Source: Arthrobacter ruber (GTDB taxonomy: Bacteria; Actinomycetota; Actinomycetes; Actinomycetales; Micrococcaceae). Taken from it: a stretch of DNA of 64,000 bases. Made by a program: the position numbers and the translations under genes. Below are positions 16,731-24,750 of the stretch, piece after piece; the stretch's first letter is position 1, and each line of letters starts with the position of its first letter. The stretch is taken from positions 439,114 through 503,113 of the forward strand of contig NZ_PPTH01000016.1 in assembly GCF_002954225.1 (NCBI RefSeq), read 5' to 3'. Under the pieces are notes generated by a model. That model searched no databases and was not told where the DNA came from. It was given only the letters and a program-made list of their open reading frames with translations.

Positions 16731-17428
16731 CGGCCAGTGCCCCCGCCCTGAAGGCCGCCCGCGAGATAGCAGCCTGGACGAACGCCCTGAGCCTCGACGT
16801 GCATGAGTTCGCGGCACGCTCGGCCGAGCTCTGGTCGGGTCGTCCACGCCCCCTCTCGATCACCCGCGGGGACATCGCACGGCTGGAGGAATTGGTAGGG
16901 GCGTTCCTCGAGACCCACGATTTCGTCGTCGGAGCGGGCGCGATCTTCTCCACCGAAGCCATCAGGAGCAAGGACGGCGGTCTCGAGTGGTGGATCAGGC
17001 GTGAGCGCAGCATCGAGAAGCTGGAGTTCGACCTGACACCGGGCGGAGAACGGTTCTACGACTACCAGAACATGCCATTCTTCGCCTCGGCGAGTCGAAC
17101 CGGCGAACAGACCGTGTGGGGACCGTACGTCGACTACCTCGGGATGGACGAATACATCCTCACCTACTCGGCACCGATTCAGCTGGAAGGAGAGTTCGCG
17201 GGAGTCGCGGGCTGTGACATCAGGATCAAAAAGCTGGAGGAGATACTCATGCCCACACTCCGTTCGATTCCCGGGGACGCCGCGCTGCTCAATGCCGGTG
17301 GCCGCGTCGTCGTCGGCAATTCCGGGGCGCATCTGGTGGGTGAGAGAGTCCGCTCGACGTCGGGCGGACGAAGCCTGATCCCGATCGAGGTACCGCATCT
17401 GGGGTTCTCGCTGCTGGTCTCCCCCTAG
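16727..17428 (+). CDS. Cache-like sensor domain protein
   Basis: This 233-residue protein starts in an ATGA overlap with the GntR gene. It resembles a stand-alone Cache (PAS-like) ligand-binding domain, with RFYDYQNMPFFASA and VWGPYVDYLGMDEYILTYS followed by GVAGCDIRIKKLE, which match the ligand pocket and closing helix of double-Cache sensors for amino acids and amines. There is no signal peptide or membrane segment, so it should be cytoplasmic, which is unusual for Cache domains. It probably modulates the GntR regulator or binds the pathway substrate. The function is inferred from fold and position only. Confidence 0.7.
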   Translation: MTASAPALKAAREIAAWTNALSLDVHEFAARSAELWSGRPRPLSITRGDIARLEELVGAFLETHDFVVGAGAIFSTEAIRSKDGGLEWWIRRERSIEKLEFDLTPGGERFYDYQNMPFFASASRTGEQTVWGPYVDYLGMDEYILTYSAPIQLEGEFAGVAGCDIRIKKLEEILMPTLRSIPGDAALLNAGGRVVVGNSGAHLVGERVRSTSGGRSLIPIEVPHLGFSLLVSP

Positions 17429-17524
17429 CATGATCGATCAGCCGCCTGCCGTGATCAGCCGCCGAACAGGGCCACCATCCCGGCTCCCGTCGATCCGGAG
17501 GAGCGCGGAGGTCGGAGGCGACGG

Positions 17525-18211
17525 TCATGAGGACGTCTGCTGCCTGCGGACGATCTCGTTGATCCAGATCGGCGCGAACGGGGAGGTGCAGTTCGGCGGC
17601 GTCGGGTAGTCCTTCAGGACCTCCAGTCGCTCGCCGATGCCGATAGCCCGTTGCCGGTGCTCCGCGTGATTGATCCCGATCTGGGCCAGGGTATGGTTCA
17701 TCGCCCACTGCAGGCGGTCGGGAGCGTCCTTCATGGTGCCCTCGATGGTGTCCAGCAAGCCGGGGAGGTCGAGCCCCCCGGGCTTCTTCAGCACGCGTTC
17801 GCTCGTGAGCGCCCATCCGGCACTGGCCACCACGGGATCCGGATCCCCCACCCACGCGAGGCGCAGCTCCTCGGCGTGCGGGCTCTTCTTCACCACGTAG
17901 TTGACGAGCCAGTCGTGGACCTTCGGCGGGCGCCCCTGCCGCAGCATGGTGTCCAGCTCGGCCTGGTCGAAGGCCCTCGGGCGGCAGAGGAGGAGCGCGA
18001 GCAGGCGTGCGGCGGTGTCCTCCGTGGCCCACAGCTCGCGTGCGAGATCCTGCTGGGTCTTCAGCCGCTTGGCGACGCCCCGCAGCGCGGACAGGTTCAC
18101 GCCGTGGTCGTCCCCGTGCTGTTCGTTCACGGCCCGCAGGCGGGGATCCTCGAGTGCTGACAGCTCGGCCAGCACGTCATCGACGGCCGGGACATCGACG
18201 CCTGTGGACAT
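17525..18211 (-). CDS. DNA alkylation repair (AlkD-like) protein
   Basis: This 228-residue protein belongs to the DNA alkylation repair family built from HEAT-like helical repeats. Typical features are VAKRLKTQQDLARELWATED, VHDWLVNYVVKK and HTLAQIGINHAEHRQRAI. AlkD-type enzymes remove alkylated bases such as 3- or 7-methylpurines by binding DNA in the superhelix groove. The catalytic Trp-Asp pair cannot be assigned with certainty by eye, so a non-enzymatic relative is possible. It is a single gene; 96 bases separate it from the Cache gene, and this spacer contains GATCAGCCGCC twice. Confidence 0.75.
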   Translation of the reverse strand: MSTGVDVPAVDDVLAELSALEDPRLRAVNEQHGDDHGVNLSALRGVAKRLKTQQDLARELWATEDTAARLLALLLCRPRAFDQAELDTMLRQGRPPKVHDWLVNYVVKKSPHAEELRLAWVGDPDPVVASAGWALTSERVLKKPGGLDLPGLLDTIEGTMKDAPDRLQWAMNHTLAQIGINHAEHRQRAIGIGERLEVLKDYPTPPNCTSPFAPIWINEIVRRQQTSS

Positions 18212-18300
18212 TTCCTACCTCCGGGTGGTCACTCGTCTCCCCACATCCTCCCGCCATGAGGGGGAGCCCGCCAGAGCCACCCCCTGGACGCTCCGTCCTG

Positions 18301-19662
18301 CTATGCCCCCCGGACCGCCCCGCTCCGCGAAGCGCCCGTGACCATCCAGCGGTCGTTCCGCACGCGCCAGCCGAGCGTTCCGGCCCGCGCCAGCATGTAG
18401 CCGACACCGAACGCGAGCCAGAGCCAGACGATCCCCTCACCCCCGGTCAGGTCCGCCCGGCCCACGAGGACCAGCAGCGGCAGGTAGGCCGCGAGGTTCA
18501 CGACGCCGGCGAGCGCCAGGTAGCGGGCGTCCCCGGCACCGATCAGGACGCCGTCGAGCACGAACACGAAACCGCAGACCGGCTGGGAGGCTGCGAGTAC
18601 CCATAACCCGGCCGCGAACGCCGCCTGAACCTGGGGATCGGGGGTGAAGATCCCCCCGATGAGCGGCGCGACGGCGGCGAGCAGGCACCCGGTGATGACG
18701 CCGAACCCCACACCCCAGACAGTCATCCGCCGCGTGAGCGCCCGCGCCAGGGGGCGGTCGCCGGCACCGAGCTCCTTGCCGATGAGGGCCTGGGCGGCGA
18801 TGGCGAGGGCATCGAGTGCGAAGGCGAGGAAGGTGAAGACGGTCATGACGAGCTGGTGGGACGCGAGGCTCAGGGGACCCTGCGCCGTCGCCACGAACAC
18901 GGTGGCGAGGATCGCCACCCGCAGGGACAGGGTCCGCAGCATGAGCCACGAGCCCACGCCCGCGGTGCCACGGATGCCGCGCAACGACGGCGTCAGGGGT
19001 ACCCGCTCGCGTCGCGAGGCGCGCACGAGCATCACGAGGTAGACCGCGGCCATGCCCCACTGCGCGAGGCTCGTCCCGAGCGCGGAGCCGGCCACCGACA
19101 TCCCGGCACCGTAGACGAGCAGGTAGTTGAGGACGATGTTGACCCCGAATCCGGCCCCTGCGACGACCAGCGGCGTCCGGGTGTCCTGCAGTCCGCGCAG
19201 CACGCCCGTCGCGGCGAGCACCACGAGCATGGCGGTGAGCCCGGGCATCGACCAGCGGAGGTAGTCGACGGCGAAGGCATGGACGGCGCCCTCGGCGCCG
19301 AGGAGCGAGGCGAGCCGGGGTGCTGCGAGCCAGCCCGCGGTGGACAGGACCACCCCTAGGACGACGGCGAGGCCCACGCCGTCGCGCCCGGCCGCGAGCG
19401 CCTCGGGCAGACGCCCGGCACCGAGGAGACGGGCGACGGCGGGCGTGGTCGAGTAGGCGAGGAAGACCATGAGCCCGACGGCGGTCTGCAGCACGGTGGA
19501 TGCGAGGCCCACGCCGGCGAGCTGATCCACGCCGAGGTGTCCCACGATCGCGGAGTCCGCGAGCAGGAAGAGCGGCTCGGCGATCAACGCGCCCAGGGCC
19601 GGAACGGCCAGCCGGAGGATACTGCGGCTGAGGGCGCGGTTGCTGGGCGGTCTCTGGTGCAC
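18301..19662 (-). CDS. MATE family multidrug exporter
   Basis: GTG 19662 gives 453 residues; the open frame continues far upstream, but that part is antisense to other genes. Twelve membrane segments are arranged as two bundles of six. The first bundle opens with LRLAVPALGALIAEPLFLLADSAIVGHLG, the usual MATE start with its conserved Glu-Pro-Leu and Asp, and a GLQDTRTPL loop lies near residue 165. DinF-like MATE proteins export cationic drugs, DNA-damaging agents or other small molecules in exchange for protons or sodium. It diverges from a small membrane protein gene 78 bases away. The substrate is not known. Confidence 0.88.
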   Translation of the reverse strand: MHQRPPSNRALSRSILRLAVPALGALIAEPLFLLADSAIVGHLGVDQLAGVGLASTVLQTAVGLMVFLAYSTTPAVARLLGAGRLPEALAAGRDGVGLAVVLGVVLSTAGWLAAPRLASLLGAEGAVHAFAVDYLRWSMPGLTAMLVVLAATGVLRGLQDTRTPLVVAGAGFGVNIVLNYLLVYGAGMSVAGSALGTSLAQWGMAAVYLVMLVRASRRERVPLTPSLRGIRGTAGVGSWLMLRTLSLRVAILATVFVATAQGPLSLASHQLVMTVFTFLAFALDALAIAAQALIGKELGAGDRPLARALTRRMTVWGVGFGVITGCLLAAVAPLIGGIFTPDPQVQAAFAAGLWVLAASQPVCGFVFVLDGVLIGAGDARYLALAGVVNLAAYLPLLVLVGRADLTGGEGIVWLWLAFGVGYMLARAGTLGWRVRNDRWMVTGASRSGAVRGA

Positions 19663-19740
19663 CCGTCCAGCGTAGGCGCGCAGGCTGCAGGGCCTAAGCT
19701 GGATGCGAACCCGCAGCCCGCGATCGCACCCAGGGGAGTC

Positions 19741-20097
19741 ATGAGAGTCGGCATCAAGCAGTACCTGGCCGGTCTGGTCCTGCTGTTCATCAGCACCTTG
19801 TTCATACCGCAGGCCGTGTCCGACTTCGCCCGCGCCCAGTCCTCGGGCAGCCCCGTACCGGCCGGAGCGCCGGTCCTGCTGGCGATCGGGCTCCTCATCG
19901 TCCTCGCGGCGGCGGCCTGCATCGGCTGGGGCTACTGGCTCACGCATCGCACGGGTGCCTCCCGGCGGGTCAATCCCGAGGACGACCCGGATGAGCCGCT
20001 GCTGCGTCCGGGCTACGCGCCGGAGCCCTCGGAGCGGGAAGGATGGCGTGAGCATCCGCTGCGCAGGCCGGACCAGCGAGGTGACGGGCGCCCGTAG
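19741..20097 (+). CDS. Small two-helix membrane protein
   Basis: The protein has 118 residues. ATG 19741 follows AGGGGAG. It begins MRVGIKQYLAGLVLLF, with a first membrane segment (about 8-27), a short external loop containing SSGSPVPAG, a second segment (about 44-64) and an Arg- and Pro-rich cytoplasmic tail of about 50 residues. No family was recognised. It lies between the divergent MATE gene and the HtrA protease gene, and it ends 165 bases before the latter, so it probably has its own transcript. Confidence 0.65.
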   Translation: MRVGIKQYLAGLVLLFISTLFIPQAVSDFARAQSSGSPVPAGAPVLLAIGLLIVLAAAACIGWGYWLTHRTGASRRVNPEDDPDEPLLRPGYAPEPSEREGWREHPLRRPDQRGDGRP

Positions 20098-20158
20098 GCG
20101 CCACCCCGCGCGATGCCGGCACTCCGGCTGTCCGGCGGGAGGTCGACCGCTCTCCTGC

Positions 20159-20187
20159 TTGTCGTCGGATCGCCGCCTTCCTACAGT
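20159..20187 (+). promoter_or_regulatory. Probable promoter of the HtrA-like protease gene
   Basis: TTGTCG (20159-20164), a 17-base spacer and TACAGT (20182-20187) match the housekeeping -35 and -10 boxes at four of six positions each. This would start transcription about 70 bases before ATG 20263, which has its own GAGGAGG site. Confidence 0.4.
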
Positions 20188-20262
20188 TCTACGTAGTGTC
20201 GGCGCGCAGCCGCGGTAGGTCGTCGCGCCGCCCGGGCACCTGTCCAACCGAGGAGGATCAGC

Positions 20263-21357
20263 ATGACCCGCACCAGCATCCCGCCCGTCGCCGTGGGCGT
20301 CGCACTCCTGCTCCTGGTGACCGGCTGCACGGAGTCCGGGAACGAGCCCGGACCGAGCGCCCCGGCCCAGGTAGAGGACGGCAGCACCTCCTCGGCGGCG
20401 CCGTCCGGGTCGTCCACGGCGTCCTCGTCCGGATCCTCGTCCGGGCGGCAGGAGGACATGAGCATCCCCGACATCGTCGAGGCGGTGCAGCCGTCGGTGG
20501 TCACCATCTTCACCGAGAGAGGGCTCGGCAGTGGCGTCATCTACACCGAGGACGGCCTCATCCTCACCAACGAGCACGTGATCCGCGGCAACGAGGACGT
20601 CGAGGTGGCCTTCGCCGACGGACTGCGGGTGTCCGGGACGGTGGAAGCGACGGATGCCGTCTCCGACCTCGCGCTCGTCCGCGCGGACCGCACGGACCTG
20701 CCCGCGGCCACGTTCCAGTCCGGCCTTCCCCGTATCGGCGAGCTCGCCGTGGTGATCGGCTCGCCCCTCGGCTTCGAGAACACGGCGACGTCGGGCATCA
20801 TCTCGGGCCTGCACCGGGAGATCCCGGGGTCGGCGTCCACCAGCCAGTCGCTCGTGGACCTGATCCAGACCGATGCCGCCATCAGCCCCGGCAACTCCGG
20901 AGGTGCCGTCGTGAACGGGCGCGGCGAGATCATCGGCATCAGCGAGGCGTACATCCCGCCCGCGCAGGGAGCCGTGGCGCTGGGCTTCGCGATCCCCGCG
21001 CCCACCGCCACCGAGGTGGCGGAGGAGCTCCGCGAGGACGGCACCGCGGAGCACGCCTTCATGGGTCTGGCCCCGGGCGCGATCACGCCGCAGATCGCCG
21101 AGCAGCTGGACCTGCAGGACAGCACGGGCGTAGTGGTCCTGTCCGTGTCGGAGGGCGGACCGGCCGACGACGCCGGGATCCGGCCAGGTGACATCATCAC
21201 CCGGATCGGGGACGACGAGCTGTCCGCACCCGAGGACCTCCTGGCGGCGCTGCGGCAGCGCGACCCGGGCGAGAGGGTCGCCGTCGAGACCCGCCGGGGA
21301 TCGGATACGCGGACGGTGGACGTGCAGCTCACGGATCGGCCCGCCGCCCGGGGCTGA
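20263..21357 (+). CDS. HtrA/DegP-like serine protease, lipoprotein
   Basis: This 364-residue protease is predicted to be anchored outside the membrane. A lipobox, LLLVTGC22, ends the signal peptide. A low-complexity Ser/Gly linker follows (about 30-62). The trypsin-like domain has H105 (LTNEHV), D135 (SDLAL) and S212 (GNSGG), so the triad is complete. A C-terminal PDZ domain (about 265-355) includes EGGPADDAGIRPGDIITRI. HtrA proteases cut misfolded envelope proteins and respond to heat or envelope stress. Most HtrA relatives have a membrane helix instead; a lipid anchor is less common. A good Shine-Dalgarno site (GAGGAGG) precedes ATG 20263. Confidence 0.9.
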   Translation: MTRTSIPPVAVGVALLLLVTGCTESGNEPGPSAPAQVEDGSTSSAAPSGSSTASSSGSSSGRQEDMSIPDIVEAVQPSVVTIFTERGLGSGVIYTEDGLILTNEHVIRGNEDVEVAFADGLRVSGTVEATDAVSDLALVRADRTDLPAATFQSGLPRIGELAVVIGSPLGFENTATSGIISGLHREIPGSASTSQSLVDLIQTDAAISPGNSGGAVVNGRGEIIGISEAYIPPAQGAVALGFAIPAPTATEVAEELREDGTAEHAFMGLAPGAITPQIAEQLDLQDSTGVVVLSVSEGGPADDAGIRPGDIITRIGDDELSAPEDLLAALRQRDPGERVAVETRRGSDTRTVDVQLTDRPAARG

Positions 21358-21426
21358 CCCCCGCCCTCCCCGCGTCCGGTCGTCGACCGGGCGGACGCGG
21401 CGCGGCCCTCCGCCCGCGGCGAGCGC

Positions 21427-22161
21427 CTACTCGAAGTGCATCGTCACGGGCCCCTGCCCGAGGGACTCCAGGACGGAGGCCGCGACGTCCCGCAGCTTGA
21501 TGTTCCTCGCACTGGAGGCGGCCTTGAGGATCGACATCGCCGTGGCCTGGGAGCACCGGTTCTGGCCCATGATCACGCCGGCGGCGAGATCGATCGTGGT
21601 GCGGCTCTCCATGGCGGTCCGCATGTCGGCCCTCGCCTGGGTCAGGGTGGCGATGCGGACCGCGAGACGCAGCGACGCCCCGACCTCCTCGGCGAAGCGC
21701 TGTGCGGCCTCGATGGACTCCTCGCTGAACGCCTCCGCCAGGGGCGAGTAGAAGTTGAGCGCCGCCGTCGCCTCTCCCTCCAGGGGAATGGGTACCCCGA
21801 GGGCTGACTTGATGCCGTGGCCCGCGATCGCCGCGCTGTACTCGGGGAAACGGTCCTCGGTGCCGAAGTCGCAGACGTAGTGGACGGTGCCCCGGCGGGC
21901 GGCCCGCAGGCAGGGGCCGTCGTCGTACCGGTACTGGACCTCGTCCATCTTCTGGGCTTCGGGGCTGTTGCTGGCCACGGTGGTCTTGGTCCGCTCCCGG
22001 AGGAGGGTGACGCCGCACAGGACCTCGTCGTCCGCGGACAGGCTGTGGCCGGCGATGGTGACCAGCTTCGTCAGGAACTGCTCGACGTCGTCGCTGTCGA
22101 GGACCATGTCCTGGAGCAGCGCCGGAACCGTGGGACCGTTGTCCCTCTCGTGATGTGCCAA
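21427..22161 (-). CDS. GAF-ANTAR sensor/antiterminator
   Basis: This 244-residue paralogue of the protein at 1831-2583 has the same two-part layout. The N-terminal ALLQDMVLDSDDVEQFL helix and the YDDGPCLRAAR segment of the GAF domain match closely, as does the ANTAR core, here IDLAAGVIMGQNRCSQATA. The GAF ligand pocket differs in several residues, so the two proteins may sense different signals. It would act as an RNA-binding antiterminator in the cytoplasm. A GTTC-N14-GGGTAA sequence (22252-22275, minus) resembles promoters of SigB-like stress sigma factors. Confidence 0.9.
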   Translation of the reverse strand: MAHHERDNGPTVPALLQDMVLDSDDVEQFLTKLVTIAGHSLSADDEVLCGVTLLRERTKTTVASNSPEAQKMDEVQYRYDDGPCLRAARRGTVHYVCDFGTEDRFPEYSAAIAGHGIKSALGVPIPLEGEATAALNFYSPLAEAFSEESIEAAQRFAEEVGASLRLAVRIATLTQARADMRTAMESRTTIDLAAGVIMGQNRCSQATAMSILKAASSARNIKLRDVAASVLESLGQGPVTMHFE

Positions 22162-22538
22162 CAGATGTGCCTTTGCATCCGCTCCCTGCCCGCACGCGCG
22201 ATGCTGCAGGGAGAAGGTGGGGCCGCCTGCTGCTAAACGACCTAGAGAATATTACCCAACGGACGGGTTCGGAACGCGCCCACCCAGGGGCGACTGACCG
22301 GCAACCGGTCGGATCACACCCCGCCGCAGGGCGCCGCCGCCGTCACGATGGGGTGATCTTGATGCGCCGTTGAGGAGTGCGGCGCACACTGGGAGTACGC
22401 AGCGAATGGCCCGGACCTGTCCGCGGACTGATGTTGACTACATCGAAGTGCTCGCACGGACATGGGGCGGCGGTCGGGAGTCAAGCAGACGGCTCCCGAT
22501 CACCTGCTTGCGTCCGCCCCGACGCGCTCACGTCCCGT
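22162..22538 (-). promoter_or_regulatory. Upstream region of the GAF-ANTAR gene, SigB-like promoter motif
   Basis: Read on the minus strand, GTTC (22275-22272), 14 bases and GGGTAA (22257-22252) resemble the GTTT-N14-16-GGGTAT pattern of actinobacterial SigB/SigF promoters. The start codon of the GAF-ANTAR gene lies about 90 bases further on. The remainder of the region, to the end of the phosphoesterase gene at 22539, holds no gene, and no terminator hairpin was seen for that gene. The promoter call is tentative. Confidence 0.35.
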
Positions 22539-23306
22539 TCACGGCGCTGCGTCGACCATCCCGAGCCGGGCATGCTGCCCCCGGTAGACGGCCGTCCGCA
22601 GTTCGATGGCATAGGCCTCGAGGGCCGGCATCCCCACCGCGGTCGCCACGGCGATCTCCGCCTCGACATCATAGGGGACCCGCACGAACTGGATGCCGAA
22701 GGGTGCGGCGCGGTCGCCGCCGGGCTCCCCCTCGAGGATCACGTAGGACGCATGCGGTTCGTCCAGTGGGTTACCGACGCTGCCCACGTTGACGAGGGTC
22801 CTGCTCCGGTAGGTGGAGGCGAAGGCGTCGTGGATGTCGCCGTAACAGACCACGTCCGGCAGGGGGCCGTCCCCGGTGAGGTCCGTCGCGGCGAACATGC
22901 CGTCGAACTCCTCGTCCGTGTGGCGGGCGTGCACGCGGTGGTACACGCTCTTGGCCGACGCATGGAACATGCGGATGCGCCGCCCGCTCAGCGTCAGGTC
23001 GTGGGACAGCGGGAGCGACTGCAACCACCGGCGGTCCTCCGGTGTGAGTTCGTTGTGCCACCACCAGCCGGCGTCGTCGCGCCACTCGGGCGTCTCGCTG
23101 GGCAGGAAGTCGTCCCAGTTCCCGCGTACCGTGACGGCACAGTGCAGGCGGCTCAGGCGCACGCACTCCGAGCCGCGGGGACCCTTGCCCGCGACGTCGC
23201 CCAGGTTGTACACGGTGGAGACGCCCCGGTGCCGAAGATCCTCCAGCACCGCGCTGAAGGCGGTGACGTTCCCGTGGAGGTCCGAGATCACGGCGGCGCG
23301 TTCCAT
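22539..23306 (-). CDS. Metallophosphoesterase
   Basis: This 255-residue protein has the five conserved blocks of calcineurin-like phosphoesterases in order: SDLHGN near 8, GDVAGKGP near 36, GNWDD near 63 (in place of the usual GNHD), a central MFHAS and finally GDIHD. A late VNVGSVGNPLDEP motif is typical of the YfcE/diadenosine-tetraphosphatase-like subfamily that includes bacterial proteins acting on small phosphodiesters. Two metal ions would be bound by the Asp and His residues. Substrate unknown. It is a single gene diverging from the NmrA-like gene. Confidence 0.85.
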   Translation of the reverse strand: MERAAVISDLHGNVTAFSAVLEDLRHRGVSTVYNLGDVAGKGPRGSECVRLSRLHCAVTVRGNWDDFLPSETPEWRDDAGWWWHNELTPEDRRWLQSLPLSHDLTLSGRRIRMFHASAKSVYHRVHARHTDEEFDGMFAATDLTGDGPLPDVVCYGDIHDAFASTYRSRTLVNVGSVGNPLDEPHASYVILEGEPGGDRAAPFGIQFVRVPYDVEAEIAVATAVGMPALEAYAIELRTAVYRGQHARLGMVDAAP

Positions 23307-23449
23307 CCCGTCAGGCTATCCCGGCTCGGGAACGCCCCGGGCAGGCCTCACCCGCAGACGGTGGATTGCGCGGTGCACCTACTCTGTGAGAAGAGTCCAC
23401 CGCGCCGAAGTCGGCCGGTCGCCAGCCAACCCTCGACCGAAGGATCACC

Positions 23450-24367
23450 GTGCCCCAGACGATCGCCCTTGCAGGAGCCACCGGAGACCTCGGTGAACGG
23501 ATCGCCCGTGCCCTGCTGGACCAGGGGGCCGAGGTCCGGGTCCTCACGAGGGCCTCCAGCAACCCTGAGGCGCGCGGGCTACGCTCGCTCGGCGCGGACG
23601 TCCTGCCCGTGGACTACAGCGACGCCGACGGCCTGAAGAGGGCGGTCGGGGGTGCGGACGCCGTCGTGTCCGCGCTCAGCGGGCTCGCGCCCGTCATCCT
23701 GGACACCCAGACCCGGTTGCTGATGGCCGCCGTTGCCGCAGGTGTCCCGCGGTTCGTGCCCTCGGACTTCTCCCTCGACCACACCACCATCAGGGACGGG
23801 TCCAACCGCAACCTCCAGCTCCGACGCGACTTCCGCGCCATCCTCGATGCCGCGCCCCTCCGCGCCACCTCGGTGCTCAACGGGGCGTTCGCCGACATGC
23901 TCACGGGAGTGGCGCCCCTGATCCTGTTCGGCCGGAGGAGGGTCCTCTACTGGGGGGACGCGGACCAGCCCATGGCCTTCACGACCAAGGACGACGTCGC
24001 GGCCTACACCGCGCATGCGGCCCTCGACCGGGACGCACCGCGTTTCCTGCGCATCGCCGGCGACACGGTGTCCTCCCGGGACCTCGCCGGCATCATGACA
24101 AGCCTCGACGGCGAGCCCTACCGCCTGCTCTACGCCGGCGGCATCGGTCCATTGCGCCTGATGGCACGCACGGGACAGGCCCTTTCCAGGGACTCGGAGG
24201 ACCTGTACCCCGCATGGCAGGGCATGCAGTACTTCGGCAACATGTTCAGCGGGGACGGCGCCTTCCACGCGCTGGACAACGACAGGTACGGAGTCTGCGC
24301 ATGGACGTCCGCCCGGGAGATCCTCGAAGGCCACCGGCGGGCGGAGCCCCGGACCGCGGCGGCCTGA
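23450..24367 (+). CDS. NmrA-like NAD(P)-binding protein
   Basis: The protein has 305 residues and starts at GTG 23450. A Rossmann nucleotide-binding loop, GATGDLG, lies at residues 9-15, followed by VRVLTRASSN, which suggests NADPH preference. The usual Tyr-Lys catalytic pair of short-chain dehydrogenases is not apparent, which fits the atypical NmrA/isoflavone-reductase-like branch. Such proteins are redox sensors or reductases. The FVPSDFSLDH segment is typical of the isoflavone reductase-like group. Role and substrate unknown. The next gene downstream is a methyltransferase remnant in the same direction. Confidence 0.8.
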   Translation: MPQTIALAGATGDLGERIARALLDQGAEVRVLTRASSNPEARGLRSLGADVLPVDYSDADGLKRAVGGADAVVSALSGLAPVILDTQTRLLMAAVAAGVPRFVPSDFSLDHTTIRDGSNRNLQLRRDFRAILDAAPLRATSVLNGAFADMLTGVAPLILFGRRRVLYWGDADQPMAFTTKDDVAAYTAHAALDRDAPRFLRIAGDTVSSRDLAGIMTSLDGEPYRLLYAGGIGPLRLMARTGQALSRDSEDLYPAWQGMQYFGNMFSGDGAFHALDNDRYGVCAWTSAREILEGHRRAEPRTAAA

Positions 24368-24433
24368 TCACCGCCGATCCCGTGTAGCCGCTGTCCTCCC
24401 GATGCCTGGCCGCGTTCGACGAAGGGCCGTTCC

Positions 24434-24742
24434 ATGCCGCACCGCCCGCAGGACGCCGCTGCCGGCGTCGGTGCCGGCTCCGACGCCGCGGAGCCCGAGG
24501 CGCGGGAGCACGAGCCGCTGGTCGGTCTCGACGGCGGGTGGGACGGGCTGGAGCTGCAGCGGCGGGTGGCGCGGGAGGCCCGCGGATGGCCGGTGCCCGG
24601 CGGGTACGTGCTGTCCGAGGTGGGCGAGGACCAGGAGCAGGACTGCATCCGCCTGCTCCTGGACGCCGGCTTCCGGTCCTGGTCGGAGGGTTGCGAGGAC
24701 CTGGGCGTGACAGTGGTGATCGGCAGGGCTCCGGCGGGATAG
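24434..24742 (+). pseudogene. C-terminal remnant of a PrmC-related methyltransferase
   Basis: The visible 102-codon frame matches only the C-terminal third of PrmC/HemK-related glutamine methyltransferases of actinobacteria. The stretch PEAREHEPLVGLDGGWDGL corresponds to the segment just after the NPPY-like catalytic motif, and the APGG-like PVPGGYVLSEVGE strand and an LGVTVVIGR end follow. The SAM-binding domain and catalytic motif that should precede it are missing: the space upstream is filled by the NmrA-like gene. No Shine-Dalgarno sequence precedes ATG 24434. It is best read as a truncated gene, although expression of a short protein cannot be excluded. Confidence 0.65.
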
Positions 24743-24750
24743 CGGGCCGG

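Noticed and set aside
19663-21054. Upstream extension of the MATE gene to more than 900 residues
   Set aside because: The extension is antisense to the small membrane protein and HtrA genes and has low-complexity Arg/Gly-rich composition; it is a by-product of high GC content.
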